DNA from: Carnobacterium sp. CP1
Lineage (GTDB): Bacteria; Bacillota; Bacilli; Lactobacillales; Carnobacteriaceae
DNA length: 64,000 bases
Direction: 5' to 3'
Assembly (NCBI RefSeq): GCF_001483965.1
Contig: NZ_CP010796.1
Span: 2,029,501 to 2,093,500, forward strand
The stretch's first letter is position 1; each line of letters starts with the position of its first letter. Positions 45,879 to 56,972 of the stretch are shown here, in pieces. The notes under the pieces are model-generated. The model searched no databases. It saw only the letters and a program-made list of their open reading frames with translations, and was not told where the DNA came from. The position numbers and the translations under genes are program-made.

Positions 45879-46487
45879 GTGGAATTTGAAAGATTTAATG
45901 GACAAAATAGAAATGAATTATCATTGATTGAAGTAGCTCATGCCATTTTAGAACAAAATGGAGAAGTAGTAGAATTTGCAACATTGCTTAAACAAATCAA
46001 AGAGTTTCTAGGACTTAGCGCGGAAGTAGTGCAACGTGAAACGCCTCAATTTTATACAGATTTAAATATTGACGGCAGCTTTATTTCGCTTGGAGAAAAC
46101 CGTTGGGGATTACGCTCATGGTATCCAGTTGATTTTATTGATGAAGAAGTCACTCAAGGAAACGAAGATGAAACTCCACGTCGTAAAAAACGTAAAAAAG
46201 TTAGTGCATTTGTTTCGAGCGAAGATGAAATTGATTACAGCAACGACGATCCAGAAGACGATGAAGAAGAGGAAGAAGAAGAACTTCTCGTTGACAGTGA
46301 TGGCGTTGTAATTGAGCATGAAGACAAAGAAGACCTTGGAAAATACAAAAAAGATTTAACTGAAATTGGTGCAGATGAAGATGCAGAAGATGAATTGCCG
46401 GATGGTGTAGAAGGCGATTTGACGGTCGTTGACGAGGATGAAGAACCTGGCGATGACGATGACGATTTTAATTTAAGCACTCACTAA
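45879..46487 (+). CDS. rpoE: DNA-directed RNA polymerase delta subunit
   Basis: The 202-residue protein has the folded HARE-HTH N domain (about 1-90, with SLIEVAHAILEQNGE and NRWGLRSWYP) and a long, extremely acidic disordered C-terminal half rich in Asp and Glu. It raises transcription specificity and RNA polymerase recycling. AAAGGAC sits best for the GTG at 45879 rather than the GTG at 45870. It precedes pyrG, as usual. Confidence 0.95.
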   Translation: MEFERFNGQNRNELSLIEVAHAILEQNGEVVEFATLLKQIKEFLGLSAEVVQRETPQFYTDLNIDGSFISLGENRWGLRSWYPVDFIDEEVTQGNEDETPRRKKRKKVSAFVSSEDEIDYSNDDPEDDEEEEEEELLVDSDGVVIEHEDKEDLGKYKKDLTEIGADEDAEDELPDGVEGDLTVVDEDEEPGDDDDDFNLSTH

Positions 46488-46539
46488 TAAGTATGAAACC
46501 TGTGTTTTAGATAAGCAATCAAAAAATAATACAAAGTCC

Positions 46540-46580
46540 TTGACGATGGTAAGCTAAGGCTGTATCATTTTTATTGGGCT
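46540..46580 (+). promoter_or_regulatory. pyrG promoter with GGGCT initiation site
   Basis: TTGACG-17-TATCAT is followed 8 bases later by GGGCT (46576-46580). In B. subtilis pyrG, low CTP at such a start causes reiterative G addition. Confidence 0.8.
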
Positions 46581-46668
46581 CCCTTAAAATTTTTTTTAAG
46601 GGACAAGGACTAAAAGGTATTTATTTAGCTCCCTATTCTTAGTTGAATAGGGAGCTTTATTTTTTTGT
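46576..46668 (+). promoter_or_regulatory. pyrG attenuator
   Basis: The leader begins GGGCTCCC and ends in a terminator, GCTCCCTATTC (46628-46638) with GAATAGGGAGC (46645-46655) and a T run. Extra 5' G residues added at low CTP can pair with GCTCCC and prevent the terminator, as established for B. subtilis pyrG. An extra hairpin, CCCTTAAAA/TTTTAAGGG-like (46581-46602), lies between. Confidence 0.85.
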
Positions 46669-46704
46669 TTTACCACCCAAATCGAATAGAAGGAGTTTGG
46701 TAGA

Positions 46705-48303
46705 ATGACAAAGTATATTTTTGTAACAGGCGGGGTAGTTTCTTCGATTGGAAAAGGCATTGCGGCAGCTTCTTTGGGAAGGTTATTGAAAAACCGCGGA
46801 CTGAAAGTGACGATTCAAAAATTTGATCCTTATATCAACGTTGATCCAGGAACAATGAGTCCTTATCAACATGGAGAAGTTTTTGTGACCGATGACGGAG
46901 CAGAAACAGATTTGGATTTGGGTCACTATGAACGGTTTATTGATATCAACTTAAATCAATATTCGAATGTAACAACCGGAAAAGTTTATTCTGAAGTTAT
47001 TCGTAAAGAGCGTAAAGGCGAATACTTAGGAGCTACTGTTCAAGTGATTCCGCACATTACCAATGAAATCAAAGAGAAAATCATGCGTGCCGCTCAAACA
47101 ACAGATGCAGACATCATCATTACTGAAGTTGGAGGAACTGTCGGGGACATCGAATCCTTGCCTTTCTTAGAAGCTTTACGTCAAATGAAAAGCGATATGG
47201 GTGCAGACAATGTGATGTACATTCATACAACCTTGATTCCTTATCTTGGTGCAGCTGGGGAAATGAAAACTAAACCTACGCAACACAGTGTTAAAGAATT
47301 ACGCAGTTTAGGGATTCAACCTAACGTATTGGTTATCCGGACTGAAAGACCTGTACCGCAAGGGCTAAAAGATAAACTGGCTTCTTTTTGTGATGTTGAA
47401 CCTGAAGCCGTCATTGAATCCCTTGATGTGGATACACTTTATTCCATTCCATTGAACCTGCAAAAACAAAATATGGACCAAATCGTTTGCGATCACTTAA
47501 AAATTGAAGCACCAAAGGCTGATATGACTGAATGGATCAAATTAGAAGAAAAAGTTTTAAATTTATCGAAAAAAACTAAAATTGCATTAGTTGGAAAATA
47601 TGTTGAATTGCCAGATGCTTATTTGTCAGTGGTTGAATCCTTGAATCATGCTGGTTACGCAATTGATTCAGAGATTGAAATAGATTGGGTCAATGCTGAC
47701 GAAGTGACGGCTGATACTGTTGTCAGTAAACTGAAAGATGCTGATGGAATCTTAGTTCCGGGCGGATTTGGGGACCGTGGTTTGGAAGGCAAAATCGTTG
47801 CTATTCAGTACGCCCGTGAAAATAACGTACCGTTCTTAGGTATTTGTCTCGGCATGCAACTGGCTTGTGTCGAATATGCTCGAAATGTAGCTGGTTTAGA
47901 GGGAGCTCATTCAACTGAAACAAATCCAGAAACGCCATACAATATCATTGATTTGATGAACGATCAAAAAGGCGTAATCGATTTAGGCGGAACATTGCGC
48001 TTGGGTCTTTATCCATGTCACTTGAAAGCTGGGACAGTTGCGGCGAAATGGTATGATAATGAAGAAGTCGTTCAAGAGCGCCACCGTCACCGTTATGAAT
48101 TCAACAACGAGTACCGTCCTTTATTGGAAGAGAAAGGTTTAGTCTTCTCAGGCGTTTCACCTGATAACCGTTTAGTTGAGATCGTTGAGTTGTCAGACCA
48201 CCCGTTTTACGTAGCTTGTCAATTTCATCCAGAATTTCTTTCACGTCCAAATCGCCCGCAAAAACTATTTTTAGGTTTTGTAACAGCAGCATTGGGAAAA
48301 TAA
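46705..48303 (+). CDS. pyrG: CTP synthase
   Basis: The 532-residue enzyme aminates UTP to CTP with glutamine and ATP. The synthetase domain begins [18 protein letters not shown]; the glutaminase half has GGFGDRG and the nucleophile elbow [10 protein letters not shown], with His and Glu in QFHPEF. AAGGAG precedes the ATG. The leader predicts CTP-sensing attenuation. Confidence 0.98.
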   Translation: MTKYIFVTGGVVSSIGKGIAAASLGRLLKNRGLKVTIQKFDPYINVDPGTMSPYQHGEVFVTDDGAETDLDLGHYERFIDINLNQYSNVTTGKVYSEVIRKERKGEYLGATVQVIPHITNEIKEKIMRAAQTTDADIIITEVGGTVGDIESLPFLEALRQMKSDMGADNVMYIHTTLIPYLGAAGEMKTKPTQHSVKELRSLGIQPNVLVIRTERPVPQGLKDKLASFCDVEPEAVIESLDVDTLYSIPLNLQKQNMDQIVCDHLKIEAPKADMTEWIKLEEKVLNLSKKTKIALVGKYVELPDAYLSVVESLNHAGYAIDSEIEIDWVNADEVTADTVVSKLKDADGILVPGGFGDRGLEGKIVAIQYARENNVPFLGICLGMQLACVEYARNVAGLEGAHSTETNPETPYNIIDLMNDQKGVIDLGGTLRLGLYPCHLKAGTVAAKWYDNEEVVQERHRHRYEFNNEYRPLLEEKGLVFSGVSPDNRLVEIVELSDHPFYVACQFHPEFLSRPNRPQKLFLGFVTAALGK

Positions 48304-48449
48304 AAAGAATTGCTGGGTAAAACGATCGATAGTTCCTATAACAATCATCAGTTATGAGTAGAAATTCTTGACTTTGTTTGGTATAATAAAAATGTTGGTC
48401 AAGAATCATCTTGGCAACCAAATTCTTTTCCTTAAGGAGGAAAATATAT

Positions 48450-49307
48450 ATGAGTCGTTTAGTTAGTATGACGGATATGTTAAATAAAGCTTTAGAAGGT
48501 AAATATGCTGTTGGGCAATTCAACATCAACAACCTTGAGTGGACACAAGCTGTACTTGAAGCTGCAGAAGCAGAAAAATCACCAGTTATTTTAGGTGTTT
48601 CTGAAGGCGCAGCAAAATACATGGGTGGTACAAAAGTTGTTGCTGCAATGACAGAAGCATTAATGGAAACAATGAACATCACTGTTCCTGTTGCTTTACA
48701 CTTAGACCATGGTTCTTCATATGATAACTGTAAAGAAGCAATTGATGCAGGATTTTCTTCTGTAATGATCGATAATTCAGCATACCCGATTGATGAAAAC
48801 ATTTCTGCAACTAAAAAAGTCGTAGAATACGCTCATTCAAAAGGCGCTTCTGTTGAAGCAGAAGTTGGAACTGTTGGAGGAACTGAAGACGGTGTTACCG
48901 GCGGAGTTTCATACGCTGATGCTCAAGAATGTTTACGTATGGTCAAAGAAGCGAACGTTGATGCACTAGCTGCAGCTTTAGGTTCTGTTCACGGAGACTA
49001 CGAAGGCGAACCTGTTTTAGGATTTGACGAAATGAAAGAAATTTCTGAGTTGACAAATGCACCACTTGTTTTACACGGTGGATCTGGAATTCCTGAATTC
49101 CAAATTAAAAAAGCAATTGAAAACGGACATTCTAAAATCAATGTGAACACTGAATTACAACAAGTTTGGACAGCAGCTGTTCGTGAAAAATTAAACTCAG
49201 ACGATAAAGTTTATGATCCTCGTAAAGTTATCGCTCCTGGTAAAGAAAAAATCGTTGAAAAAGTTAAAGAAACAATGCAACGTTTTGGTTCTTCAAATAA
49301 AGCATAA
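48450..49307 (+). CDS. fba: Fructose-bisphosphate aldolase, class II
   Basis: The 285-residue zinc aldolase of glycolysis starts [30 protein letters not shown] carries zinc-binding His and catalytic Asp, and [10 protein letters not shown] and INVNTELQ bind dihydroxyacetone phosphate. AAGGAGG precedes ATG 48450; the longer frame from 48411 lacks a site. An extended -10 (TGG-TATAAT) lies at about 48380. Codon use is strongly biased, as expected for a highly expressed gene. Confidence 0.97.
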   Translation: MSRLVSMTDMLNKALEGKYAVGQFNINNLEWTQAVLEAAEAEKSPVILGVSEGAAKYMGGTKVVAAMTEALMETMNITVPVALHLDHGSSYDNCKEAIDAGFSSVMIDNSAYPIDENISATKKVVEYAHSKGASVEAEVGTVGGTEDGVTGGVSYADAQECLRMVKEANVDALAAALGSVHGDYEGEPVLGFDEMKEISELTNAPLVLHGGSGIPEFQIKKAIENGHSKINVNTELQQVWTAAVREKLNSDDKVYDPRKVIAPGKEKIVEKVKETMQRFGSSNKA

Positions 49308-49336
49308 GAATAGTTAAATTTTGTGCAAGAATAAAT

Positions 49337-49390
49337 AAGAGTCTAAAGAGTGAAGGGATAACCTCATTCTTGAGACTCTTATATTTTTTA
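49337..49390 (+). terminator. Terminator of fba
   Basis: AAGAGTCT and GAA pair with TTC and AGACTCTT, followed by a T run. Confidence 0.75.
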
Positions 49391-49921
49391 TCATTGTATT
49401 CTCATCTAAAGTTAACTTAAATGAGAGGGGATAGATAAGGATTGTATGTTAGGCTAAAGTATAGTAATATAAACCAGATATGTTAATACGTATACTTATA
49501 CGAAAAATAAAATTATTTTAATGGCTCTCACCTAAATCGCATTTTATGCTGGTTATCTTGCTTCCTCGTATCTTCTATTTCAATCTGTCCAGTTCTTTTT
49601 ACAAGGTGTTTGTATTTTCTGGATTCACTGATTTTTCAATCTCACTAGCGCAAATGTACCTAAGTTCTTCCTCTGATTGCTTAATAGGAAGTTTTTTAAG
49701 TTTTTTTAAAATTGAAAGAGTCAATAGAAAAAGCAGCTGGAACGGACATAGATTCTAATACATGGCATGTTTTTCCCATTATTGTATAATTACTGTATGA
49801 AAAAATAAAAAGTAGAATAAGGCAACGATTTATTATTTTAAAGATAAGGCGGTTTGTCAGGTTGTTTTATGTATTATAAAAACCCAGATGGACTGCTAAT
49901 TTAATGAAGTGAGGGTATTAA
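49391..49921. other. 530-base intergenic stretch before murZ
   Basis: The interval is AT-rich. A frame of 70 codons from 49546 has no ribosome site and an unusual composition, so I do not call it a gene. A TATAAT near 49787 may belong to a murZ promoter. Nothing else is recognised. Confidence 0.4.
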
Positions 49922-51196
49922 ATGAAAAAATTAATTATTAACGGAGGCAAAAAATTATCAGGTAACGTAACGATTACTGGAGCTAAAAATAGTGCAGTTG
50001 CATTAATTCCAGCTTCCATTTTAGCGGATTCTCCAGTGACATTGGAAGGCGTGCCAGATATACAAGATGTGCACTCGTTAATTGAGATTTTAAATGTGAT
50101 GAACGTTAAAACGGATTTTGATGGGTCGACATTAGTTATTGATCCAACCGAAATGGTTTCTATTCCAATGCCAAGTGGAAAGATCCAAAGTTTGCGGGCA
50201 TCTTATTATTTTATGGGTGCGTTATTAACCAAATATGGACAAGGAGTTGTCGGGCTGCCTGGTGGCTGCTTTTTAGGGCCGCGTCCCATAGACCAGCATT
50301 TGAAAGGCTTTCGTGCTTTAGGAGCAACGGTTGAAAATGAATTGGGTGCAATGTATTTAAGAACACCTGAAGAAGGCTTGGTCGGCACTCGAATTTATTT
50401 GGACGTCGTTTCCATTGGAGCAACCATCAATGTGTTGTTGGCTGCTGTTAAGGCCAAGGGAAAAACCATTATTGAAAATGCTGCACGTGAGCCAGAAATT
50501 ATCGACGTTGCTACATTGTTGAACAATATGGGTGCAAAAATACGAGGAGCAGGAACGGATATTCTTCGTATTGAAGGCGTTGAAGAGCTGCATGGTTGTC
50601 GCCATACCGTTATTCCGGATAGAATCGAAGCAGGTACTTACTTAGCGTTAGCTGGAGCTGCAGGATCCGATATTTTAGTGCAAAACGTGATCGTGGAACA
50701 CCTTGAAGGTCCGTTAGCGAAAATGGAAGAAATGGGCGTTCCAATGGAAATCGGAGAAGACAGTGTTCGTGTAAAAGAAGCGCAGTCTCCTTTAAAACCA
50801 GTGGATGTTAAAACACTGCCATATCCTGGGTTTGCAACGGATCTGCAACAACCGTTAACACCATTGATGTTAAAAGCGGTAGGAGAATCTTCTATTTTAG
50901 ATACGATTTATGCTAAACGTGTGAAACACATTCCTGAATTAGTCAGAATGGGAGCGAAAGCAAGAGTAGAAGGAGACCTGATTTTATTAGAAGGCCCAAG
51001 TAAATTAAAAGGTGTAGAAGTTGAAGCCAGTGACTTGAGAGCAGGAGCTTGTCTGGTGATAGCCGGTTTGATGGCAGAAGGCACTACAACGATCACAGGT
51101 GTTGAGAACATTTTGCGAGGTTATGATCATATTGTTGAGAAACTAACTGCATTAGGCGCCGACATCAAAATGATAGAAGCTGATGACGATATATAG
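49922..51196 (+). CDS. murZ: UDP-N-acetylglucosamine 1-carboxyvinyltransferase 2
   Basis: The 424-residue enzyme transfers enolpyruvate to UDP-GlcNAc, the first committed step of peptidoglycan synthesis and the target of fosfomycin. The catalytic Cys is in [16 protein letters not shown], followed by the EPSP-synthase repeats. Position between fba and rho marks it as the second paralogue (MurZ/MurA2) of Firmicutes. GTGAGGG precedes the ATG. Confidence 0.95.
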   Translation: MKKLIINGGKKLSGNVTITGAKNSAVALIPASILADSPVTLEGVPDIQDVHSLIEILNVMNVKTDFDGSTLVIDPTEMVSIPMPSGKIQSLRASYYFMGALLTKYGQGVVGLPGGCFLGPRPIDQHLKGFRALGATVENELGAMYLRTPEEGLVGTRIYLDVVSIGATINVLLAAVKAKGKTIIENAAREPEIIDVATLLNNMGAKIRGAGTDILRIEGVEELHGCRHTVIPDRIEAGTYLALAGAAGSDILVQNVIVEHLEGPLAKMEEMGVPMEIGEDSVRVKEAQSPLKPVDVKTLPYPGFATDLQQPLTPLMLKAVGESSILDTIYAKRVKHIPELVRMGAKARVEGDLILLEGPSKLKGVEVEASDLRAGACLVIAGLMAEGTTTITGVENILRGYDHIVEKLTALGADIKMIEADDDI

Positions 51197-51207
51197 GAGC
51201 TAAAAAA

Positions 51208-52503
51208 ATGAGCGAAATACTAACCCTAGAGCAATTAGAAGAGAAGACTTTAAAAGAAATATACAACTACGCCAAAGAATTGAAAATTCCTTATTACAGC
51301 CAAATGAATAAAAAAGAATTATCGTTAGCTGTGATTCGGGCACAAGAAGAAAAGCAAGGATTTTTTATGGCAGAAGGCGTTTTAGATATCATGGCCCAAC
51401 AAGACTTCGGTTTTTTGCGTCCGATCAACTATACGGCTAGTAAAGAAGATATTTACATTTCTGCTTCACAAATCAAACGATTTGGTTTGAGAAACGGCGA
51501 TAAAGTTTCTGGTAAAGCCAGACCGCCCAAACCATCTGAACGGTATTATGGTTTAATGCACGTCAGTAAAGTAAATGGAAAAGCTCCGGAAGAAGCAAAA
51601 GAACGGTCGCATTTTCCGGCATTGACTCCGCTTTATCCAGACCGCCAAATGGTGTTAGAAACTGAAAAAATGAAGATTTCTAATCGAATGATCGACATTG
51701 TGGCTCCTGTTGGATTCGGACAACGTGGGTTGATCGTTGCTCCGCCTAAAGCTGGTAAAACCACGCTATTAAAAGAAATCGCAAACGGTATTGCTGAAAA
51801 TCATCCGGAAGCTGAATTGATCGTCTTGTTGATCGATGAGCGTCCAGAAGAAGTGACGGATATTGAACGCAGCGTAAAAGGCGAAGTTGTTTCTTCAACA
51901 TTTGATCAGCAACCGCAAAATCACGTACGGGTCACTGAATTGGTTTTAGAAAGAGCGATGCGTTTAGTAGAAGACAAACGCGATGTGATTATTTTGATGG
52001 ACAGTCTTACTCGATTAGCTCGTGCCTATAACTTAGTGGTCCCTGCTAGCGGCCGGACATTAAGTGGGGGGATCGATCCAGCGGCTTTGCATCGTCCTAA
52101 ACGATTCTTCGGTGCTGCACGGAATATTGAAGAAGGCGGCAGTTTGACGATATTAGCTACAGCTTTAGTTGATACCGGCAGCCGGATGGATGACATTATT
52201 TATGAAGAGTTTAAAGGAACCGGGAATTCAGAGCTGCACTTGTCAAGAGAATTAGCTGAACGCCGAATTTTTCCTGCTATTGATATCAAAAAATCAGGTA
52301 CGCGAAAAGAAGAATTGTTATTGCCGGGCAACCGCTTAGAAGAAATTTGGAAATTGCGACATGCAATGGTCGGCGATGCCTTAGAATTCACGGATCAATT
52401 CATCAAAATATTGCGTAATTCTGATAACAATCAAGCGTTTTTCAATAGTTTTTCAGAAAAAGCCTTTACCCAAACTAAAAATACGCGTAATGCGCGCAGA
52501 TAA
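51208..52503 (+). CDS. rho: Transcription termination factor Rho
   Basis: The 431-residue helicase has the N-terminal Rho-N and cold-shock RNA-binding domains (about 1-125), then the ATPase with P-loop [24 protein letters not shown], and Q/R-loop regions [11 protein letters not shown] and [13 protein letters not shown]. It starts 11 bases after murZ with AGGAG upstream, so the two are cotranscribed. Confidence 0.97.
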   Translation: MSEILTLEQLEEKTLKEIYNYAKELKIPYYSQMNKKELSLAVIRAQEEKQGFFMAEGVLDIMAQQDFGFLRPINYTASKEDIYISASQIKRFGLRNGDKVSGKARPPKPSERYYGLMHVSKVNGKAPEEAKERSHFPALTPLYPDRQMVLETEKMKISNRMIDIVAPVGFGQRGLIVAPPKAGKTTLLKEIANGIAENHPEAELIVLLIDERPEEVTDIERSVKGEVVSSTFDQQPQNHVRVTELVLERAMRLVEDKRDVIILMDSLTRLARAYNLVVPASGRTLSGGIDPAALHRPKRFFGAARNIEEGGSLTILATALVDTGSRMDDIIYEEFKGTGNSELHLSRELAERRIFPAIDIKKSGTRKEELLLPGNRLEEIWKLRHAMVGDALEFTDQFIKILRNSDNNQAFFNSFSEKAFTQTKNTRNARR

Positions 52504-52538
52504 AAACCAAACAATTAGAGAATAAAAGCAAGAAAATA

Positions 52539-52567
52539 TTGCATTAACAAGTTCATTATGTTAATAT
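52539..52567 (+). promoter_or_regulatory. rpmE2 promoter
   Basis: TTGCAT, 17-base spacer, TAATAT, about 70 bases before the gene. Confidence 0.6.
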
Positions 52568-52637
52568 TCTACTGTTGTCTAAAAAATAAAAAAAACTCTG
52601 GTTCAGCAAATGTATCAGGGCAAAGGAGCGAAAGCAC

Positions 52638-52907
52638 ATGAAACAAGCAATTCATCCAGAATATAAGCAAGTTGTTTTCATGGATACTACAACAGGTTTC
52701 AAATTCTTGTCTGGTTCTACTAAACATTCAAGCGAAACTGTTGAATGGGAAGATGGTAACACATACCCATTGATCCGTGTCGAAATTACATCTGATTCAC
52801 ATCCATTCTACACTGGGCGTCAAAAATTTACCCAAGCCGATGGACGTGTCGACCGTTTCAACAAAAAATACGGTTTGGCAGATGCAAACGCAACAGAAGA
52901 AAACTAA
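52638..52907 (+). CDS. rpmE2: Ribosomal protein L31, type B
   Basis: The 89-residue protein is the zinc-free (YtiA) form of L31: it starts [16 protein letters not shown] and lacks the four-cysteine ribbon. [13 protein letters not shown] and [10 protein letters not shown] are family hallmarks. AAAGGAG precedes the ATG, and codon use is strongly biased. Confidence 0.97.
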   Translation: MKQAIHPEYKQVVFMDTTTGFKFLSGSTKHSSETVEWEDGNTYPLIRVEITSDSHPFYTGRQKFTQADGRVDRFNKKYGLADANATEEN

Positions 52908-52913
52908 TTTTTC

Positions 52914-52987
52914 AAAAAAGTTCTGGAGATCCAGGACTTTTTTTGTTGGTTTTATTTTATCGCAGCACGTCATATGACGTGCTTTTT
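52914..52987 (+). terminator. Double terminator behind rpmE2
   Basis: First AAAAAAGTTCTGGA/CCAGGACTTTTTTT (52914-52944), then the perfect 20-bp palindrome AGCACGTCATATGACGTGCT with T run (52964-52987). Confidence 0.85.
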
Positions 52988-53038
52988 ACCCCTTTCTTTG
53001 GTACGATGAGTAAAAGAATCGGAGAGGTGTGAGCTAGT

Positions 53039-53593
53039 ATGAGTTGGATTATTGCCCTGGTCATTATTATTGCATTAGTACTCGCATACGTTGGATTATA
53101 CAATAATTTAGTTAAAACCAGAATGTGGGTCAGAGAAGCATGGAGTCAAATTGACGTTCAGTTGAAGCGGCGCAATGATTTGATTCCGAATTTAGTTGAG
53201 ACTGTTAAAGGATACGCCAAACATGAACAAGAAACGCTCGCTAAAGTCATTCAAATGAGAAATCAATTGACTCAAATTCCTGCTGAAAACCGTGAAGAAC
53301 AAATGCAGGTCTCAAATCAATTAACGGACTCTTTGAAAACGATTTTTGCGCTCAGTGAAAGCTACCCTGACTTGAAAGCAAATCAAAACTTTATTCAATT
53401 GCAGGAAGAACTGACTTCAACGGAGAATAAGATTTCTTATGCCCGTCAATTGTATAATTCAAGTGTAGCAACGTACAATATTAAATTACAAGCTTTTCCA
53501 AGCAATTTAATAGCAGGCATTCATGGATTTAAAGAAGAAGCAATGTTGGAAACGCCGAATGAAGAAAAAGCGGTGCCTAAAGTTTCTTTTTAA
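53039..53593 (+). CDS. lemA: LemA family protein
   Basis: The 184-residue protein has one N-terminal membrane helix and a long helical domain with [21 protein letters not shown] and [10 protein letters not shown], the LemA signatures. Its function is unclear; it is usually encoded next to the HtpX protease, as here. GGAGAGG precedes the ATG. Confidence 0.94.
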   Translation: MSWIIALVIIIALVLAYVGLYNNLVKTRMWVREAWSQIDVQLKRRNDLIPNLVETVKGYAKHEQETLAKVIQMRNQLTQIPAENREEQMQVSNQLTDSLKTIFALSESYPDLKANQNFIQLQEELTSTENKISYARQLYNSSVATYNIKLQAFPSNLIAGIHGFKEEAMLETPNEEKAVPKVSF

Positions 53594-53617
53594 AGTTACT
53601 AATGAGAATGTGAATCG

Positions 53618-53676
53618 AAAAAACCCTTGCTGAGGAAGGAGAAGGAAAGCCCTTCTTCGGAATGGTAAGGGTTTTT
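53618..53676 (+). terminator. Hairpin between lemA and htpX
   Basis: AAAAACCCTT pairs with AAGGGTTTTT, enclosing a second stem AGAAGG/CCTTCT. It may be a partial terminator giving less htpX than lemA. Confidence 0.6.
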
Positions 53677-53722
53677 AATGATTTTTGTGCCTAATATAAA
53701 AATGAGAGCAGGTGAGAAGCGG

Positions 53723-54613
53723 ATGTTATTTCAGCAAATCGAACAAAATAAGCGAAAAACAGTATTTTTGATCATTGGTTTTTTTATTTTGGTATTGGCT
53801 CTTGGCGGTGCTGTCGGTTACTTGAATTTCAGCAATGCTCTGAGCGGTATTATTTTAGCGGCAGTGATCGCCCTGATTTATATGGGGCTAATGATTGCTA
53901 ATTCTACTAAAGTAGTCATGGGACTGAACAAAGGGAAAGAAATCACACATAAAGACCAATACCCGCTTTTATGGAACGTAGTGGAAGAAATGGCGCTGAT
54001 CGGCAGAGTTCCTATGCCTAAAATTTATGTTATCAACGACCCTAGTCCGAATGCTTTTGCTTCGGGAAATTCGCCAGACAAAGCAGCAGTTGCAGTTACG
54101 ACAGGTATTATGGAGCGCTTGAATCGGGAAGAATTAGAAGGAGTTATCGCTCATGAAATTTCACATATCCGCAACTACGATATCCGTTTATCGACGATTG
54201 CACTAGCTTTAGCAGCAGTAATCGCGTTGCTGGCCAATATTGGAACCCGGATGTTGTGGTTTGGAGGAGGCGGACGCCGAAAAAACAATAACAATAATAA
54301 TGGAGGAGCGATCATGATGCTGATTTCGCTGGCGTTTATTATTCTAGCACCGCTTGCTGCTGCCATGGTACAGATGGCGCTATCGCGGAACAGAGAATAC
54401 TTGGCAGATGCTTCTGCTGTGGAATTGACCCGTAATCCACAAGGGTTGATTTCGGCATTGACCAAGATTTCTGACAGCCCGCCAATGCAGCAAGCAGACC
54501 CTACAAGTGCAGCATTGTATATTGAGAACCCTTTTAAAAAGAAAAAAAGCAATTCTTTATTGGCGACACATCCTCCGATTGAAGCCCGGATTGAACGTTT
54601 GCAGGCAATGTAA
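53723..54613 (+). CDS. htpX: Membrane zinc metalloprotease HtpX
   Basis: The 296-residue M48 protease has two N-terminal membrane helices, the zinc site [13 protein letters not shown], a second pair of helices, and the downstream zinc ligand Glu in [13 protein letters not shown]. It degrades misfolded membrane proteins. An Asn-rich cytoplasmic stretch (NNNNNNGG) lies between. AGGTGAG fits ATG 53723 better than upstream ATGs. Confidence 0.94.
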   Translation: MLFQQIEQNKRKTVFLIIGFFILVLALGGAVGYLNFSNALSGIILAAVIALIYMGLMIANSTKVVMGLNKGKEITHKDQYPLLWNVVEEMALIGRVPMPKIYVINDPSPNAFASGNSPDKAAVAVTTGIMERLNREELEGVIAHEISHIRNYDIRLSTIALALAAVIALLANIGTRMLWFGGGGRRKNNNNNNGGAIMMLISLAFIILAPLAAAMVQMALSRNREYLADASAVELTRNPQGLISALTKISDSPPMQQADPTSAALYIENPFKKKKSNSLLATHPPIEARIERLQAM

Positions 54614-54751
54614 GAACATTTGTTACCGAACTGTCGTAATAGAACGCTTCCACCCTTGTCTTTGTAATCTTAATATCACCTAATTGATACAGATAAATTG
54701 GAGATTTCATAGTATACTATAAAGTAGTATGAAATAAGGGGGAAGGGTCTC

Positions 54752-55519
54752 GTGGCTTCAGAATATATTTATGTTCATTTAGATAGTGTAACCAACTCTG
54801 TCTTGAGTAAAGGTGTTACATTAGTGAATTATGCTAAAATCATTAAAAAAATGCCTAAAAATATTCTGTTACTGAATGCCCCAAAAGGCGTAGGGGAATT
54901 AGATGCCCATACTGGCTTTCGGATAATCCGCGGAACAGAAAATGTTGCTGCTTATTTCAAAGAAAATCTGCAAACGGCCGATGGGTCGATCAAATGGATC
55001 GATTTTGAAAATATGGAACTGTTGAGACAATTAACGCCCGTAGAAATATCCGAGCTTTTGTACATTGCTCATGCCTATACGCATTTGCATTCTCCGTTCT
55101 ATTATAAATTGCAAAACAATTTCATTTACTTGACCATGCCAGATGACATCAGGAAAATTTATTTTCGTTATTTGGAACAATTTTATGGCTTTTTAGGCGA
55201 CAGCTTAACGAGGTCATTAGAAATGAAAATCAATGAGAAGAAAAAATTCTTTCAAAAGAGTCAAACGATCGAACCCATTCCGATTGAATTAGTTCGAGAG
55301 TTGGTTCCTTATCTTAGGGAAGGTGCTTTGTTCTCATTTAAGCAAATGCAGCACCAAGATACGGTCTGCGAAATTCCCATCTTCTTAGTTGAAGATCGAT
55401 TGAGAGATGTAGAGCATACATTTTCAGAAAAAGATTTGATGGGTACCGTTTGCTACGATAATCATGAAAAAAATTGGTTTCTTAAAGAGGAAGACGTTTT
55501 AGAACCGTTATTAAGATAA
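54752..55519 (+). CDS. Conserved hypothetical protein, 255 residues
   Basis: I do not recognise this protein. It is soluble, with no signal peptide or membrane segment, and has aromatic- and charge-rich blocks such as ELLYIAHAYTHLHSPFYYKL and MPDDIRKIYFRYLEQFYGFL. It has its own -10 (TATACTATAAAG region), a GGGGAAGGG ribosome site before GTG 54752, and a terminator, so it is a single-gene unit between htpX and ddl. Confidence 0.75.
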   Translation: MASEYIYVHLDSVTNSVLSKGVTLVNYAKIIKKMPKNILLLNAPKGVGELDAHTGFRIIRGTENVAAYFKENLQTADGSIKWIDFENMELLRQLTPVEISELLYIAHAYTHLHSPFYYKLQNNFIYLTMPDDIRKIYFRYLEQFYGFLGDSLTRSLEMKINEKKKFFQKSQTIEPIPIELVRELVPYLREGALFSFKQMQHQDTVCEIPIFLVEDRLRDVEHTFSEKDLMGTVCYDNHEKNWFLKEEDVLEPLLR

Positions 55520-55558
55520 AAAAGGCTATAGAAACTAAGTGTTTCTAGGCTTTTTTTA
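55518..55558 (+). terminator. Terminator of the 255-residue gene
   Basis: AAAAGGCT and AGAAAC pair with GTTTCT and GGCTTTTTTT. Confidence 0.75.
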
Positions 55559-55766
55559 TTTGATTTTATTTTTATATAGTAAAAAAGCAAAATGACTGTT
55601 GATCCGCAACACTCCTTAGTGAAGGGATCTGTAAAAATCAGCTGGAACATTATCTAAAAGACCTGCTACTTTTATCGAAAAAAATATGATACAATAACTT
55701 TTGAATTCAAAAGAACTCTAGGTTAAATAAAAGAACCTATAAGTTACAACTCGGAGGACAAACTAG

Positions 55767-56864
55767 ATGAAAATCTTTCTGATCTATGGAGGAAAGAGTG
55801 CAGAACATGATATTTCGATATTAACTGCTTTCTCCATTATAAAAGAAGTATATTATAATTATTATGAAGTTGAACCCATTTATATTACAAAAGACGGCGA
55901 GTGGATCAGGGGAGCAACGATCAAACAAGCAGACACTGTCCCATTTTCTGAAGCATTGCGTTTGTCTGCAGCTGATAACCGCAGCTTTGCTGTTAAAGAG
56001 GGCGAAATTTCCACAGGTAACGCTATCCGTCCCTCAGAATTAAAAGAAGACAATGCGGTTATATTCCCGGTATTGCATGGTCCAAATGGCGAAGATGGTA
56101 CTGTTCAAGGCTTATTTGAAGTCATTGGAATGCCTTATGTTGGAGCAGGGGTACTGGCTAGTGCTTGCGGTATGGATAAAATCATCAGCAAACAGTTGTT
56201 TCAATTAGCCGGATTGCCTCAAGTTCCTTACGTTCCGATTCGCAAAAATGAGTGGTTGACCGATGCTCCTGAAGTCTTTAAAAGATGCGAAGGCTCATTG
56301 ATTTACCCGATGTACGTAAAACCTGCGAATCTTGGTTCGAGTGTCGGCATCAGCAAAACAGAAAATCGTGAAGAATTGAAAGCAGCTATTGAATTGGCTT
56401 TGCGCTACGACCGTCGAGTGGTGGTTGAGCAAGGGATTGAAGCTCGTGAAATAGAAGTAGCTGTTTTAGGAAATGACGATATCCATACGTCCGTACCAGG
56501 TGAGCTCGTTAAAGAAATTGATTTTTACGATTTTGATGCAAAGTATATCAATAACGATGTGACTCTCCAAATTCCAGCGCATGTATCTGAAGAAGTAAAA
56601 AGTCAGCTTCGCGATTATTCAGTGCGTGCTTTTCAAGCAATCGACGGAAGCGGCTTAAGTCGTTGTGATTTCTTTTTAACATCGAATGACGAGATTTTTA
56701 TTAATGAAGTAAATACCATGCCAGGGTTTACTCAATTTAGTATGTATCCTTTGTTATGGCAAAATACCGGTTTGAACTATGGTGATTTAGTTGAAGAGTT
56801 GATCCAATTGGCACTAAAACGATTCAATGAATCTCTTGCTTTTGAGCAAACAGACCGGGTATAA
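55767..56864 (+). CDS. ddl: D-alanine--D-alanine ligase
   Basis: The 365-residue ATP-grasp enzyme makes the D-Ala-D-Ala end of the peptidoglycan precursor. HGPNGEDGTVQGLFE, KPANLGSSVGISK and INEVNTMPGFTQFSMYP are the ligase signatures. The omega loop FYDFDAKY has Tyr where D-lactate ligases of intrinsically vancomycin-resistant lactic acid bacteria have Phe, so a D-Ala-D-Ala product is predicted. CGGAGG precedes the ATG. Confidence 0.96.
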   Translation: MKIFLIYGGKSAEHDISILTAFSIIKEVYYNYYEVEPIYITKDGEWIRGATIKQADTVPFSEALRLSAADNRSFAVKEGEISTGNAIRPSELKEDNAVIFPVLHGPNGEDGTVQGLFEVIGMPYVGAGVLASACGMDKIISKQLFQLAGLPQVPYVPIRKNEWLTDAPEVFKRCEGSLIYPMYVKPANLGSSVGISKTENREELKAAIELALRYDRRVVVEQGIEAREIEVAVLGNDDIHTSVPGELVKEIDFYDFDAKYINNDVTLQIPAHVSEEVKSQLRDYSVRAFQAIDGSGLSRCDFFLTSNDEIFINEVNTMPGFTQFSMYPLLWQNTGLNYGDLVEELIQLALKRFNESLAFEQTDRV

Positions 56865-56893
56865 GAGAACCCTTTAATCAAAAAAGCACAATA

Positions 56894-56931
56894 AAGAAGG
56901 ACCTGAGACATCTGCCTCAGCCCTTTTTTTC
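56894..56931 (+). terminator. Terminator of ddl
   Basis: AAGG and CTGAG pair with CTCAG and CCTT, followed by seven T. Confidence 0.75.
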
Positions 56932-56972
56932 ATTTATACACAAAAAATTACGTTATAGACGGAGGAACGAAG

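Noticed and set aside
49546-49758. 70-codon open frame before murZ
   Set aside because: No ribosome site, no family resemblance, unusual composition rich in Ser/Phe; probably chance in AT-rich intergenic DNA.
52964-52987. 20-bp perfect palindrome as an operator for lemA
   Set aside because: It ends in a T run and follows the first rpmE2 terminator; a second terminator is the simpler reading, though an operator cannot be excluded.
55767-56864. D-Ala--D-Lac ligase (vancomycin-resistance type)
   Set aside because: The omega loop has Tyr (AKY) rather than the Phe found in D-lactate ligases.
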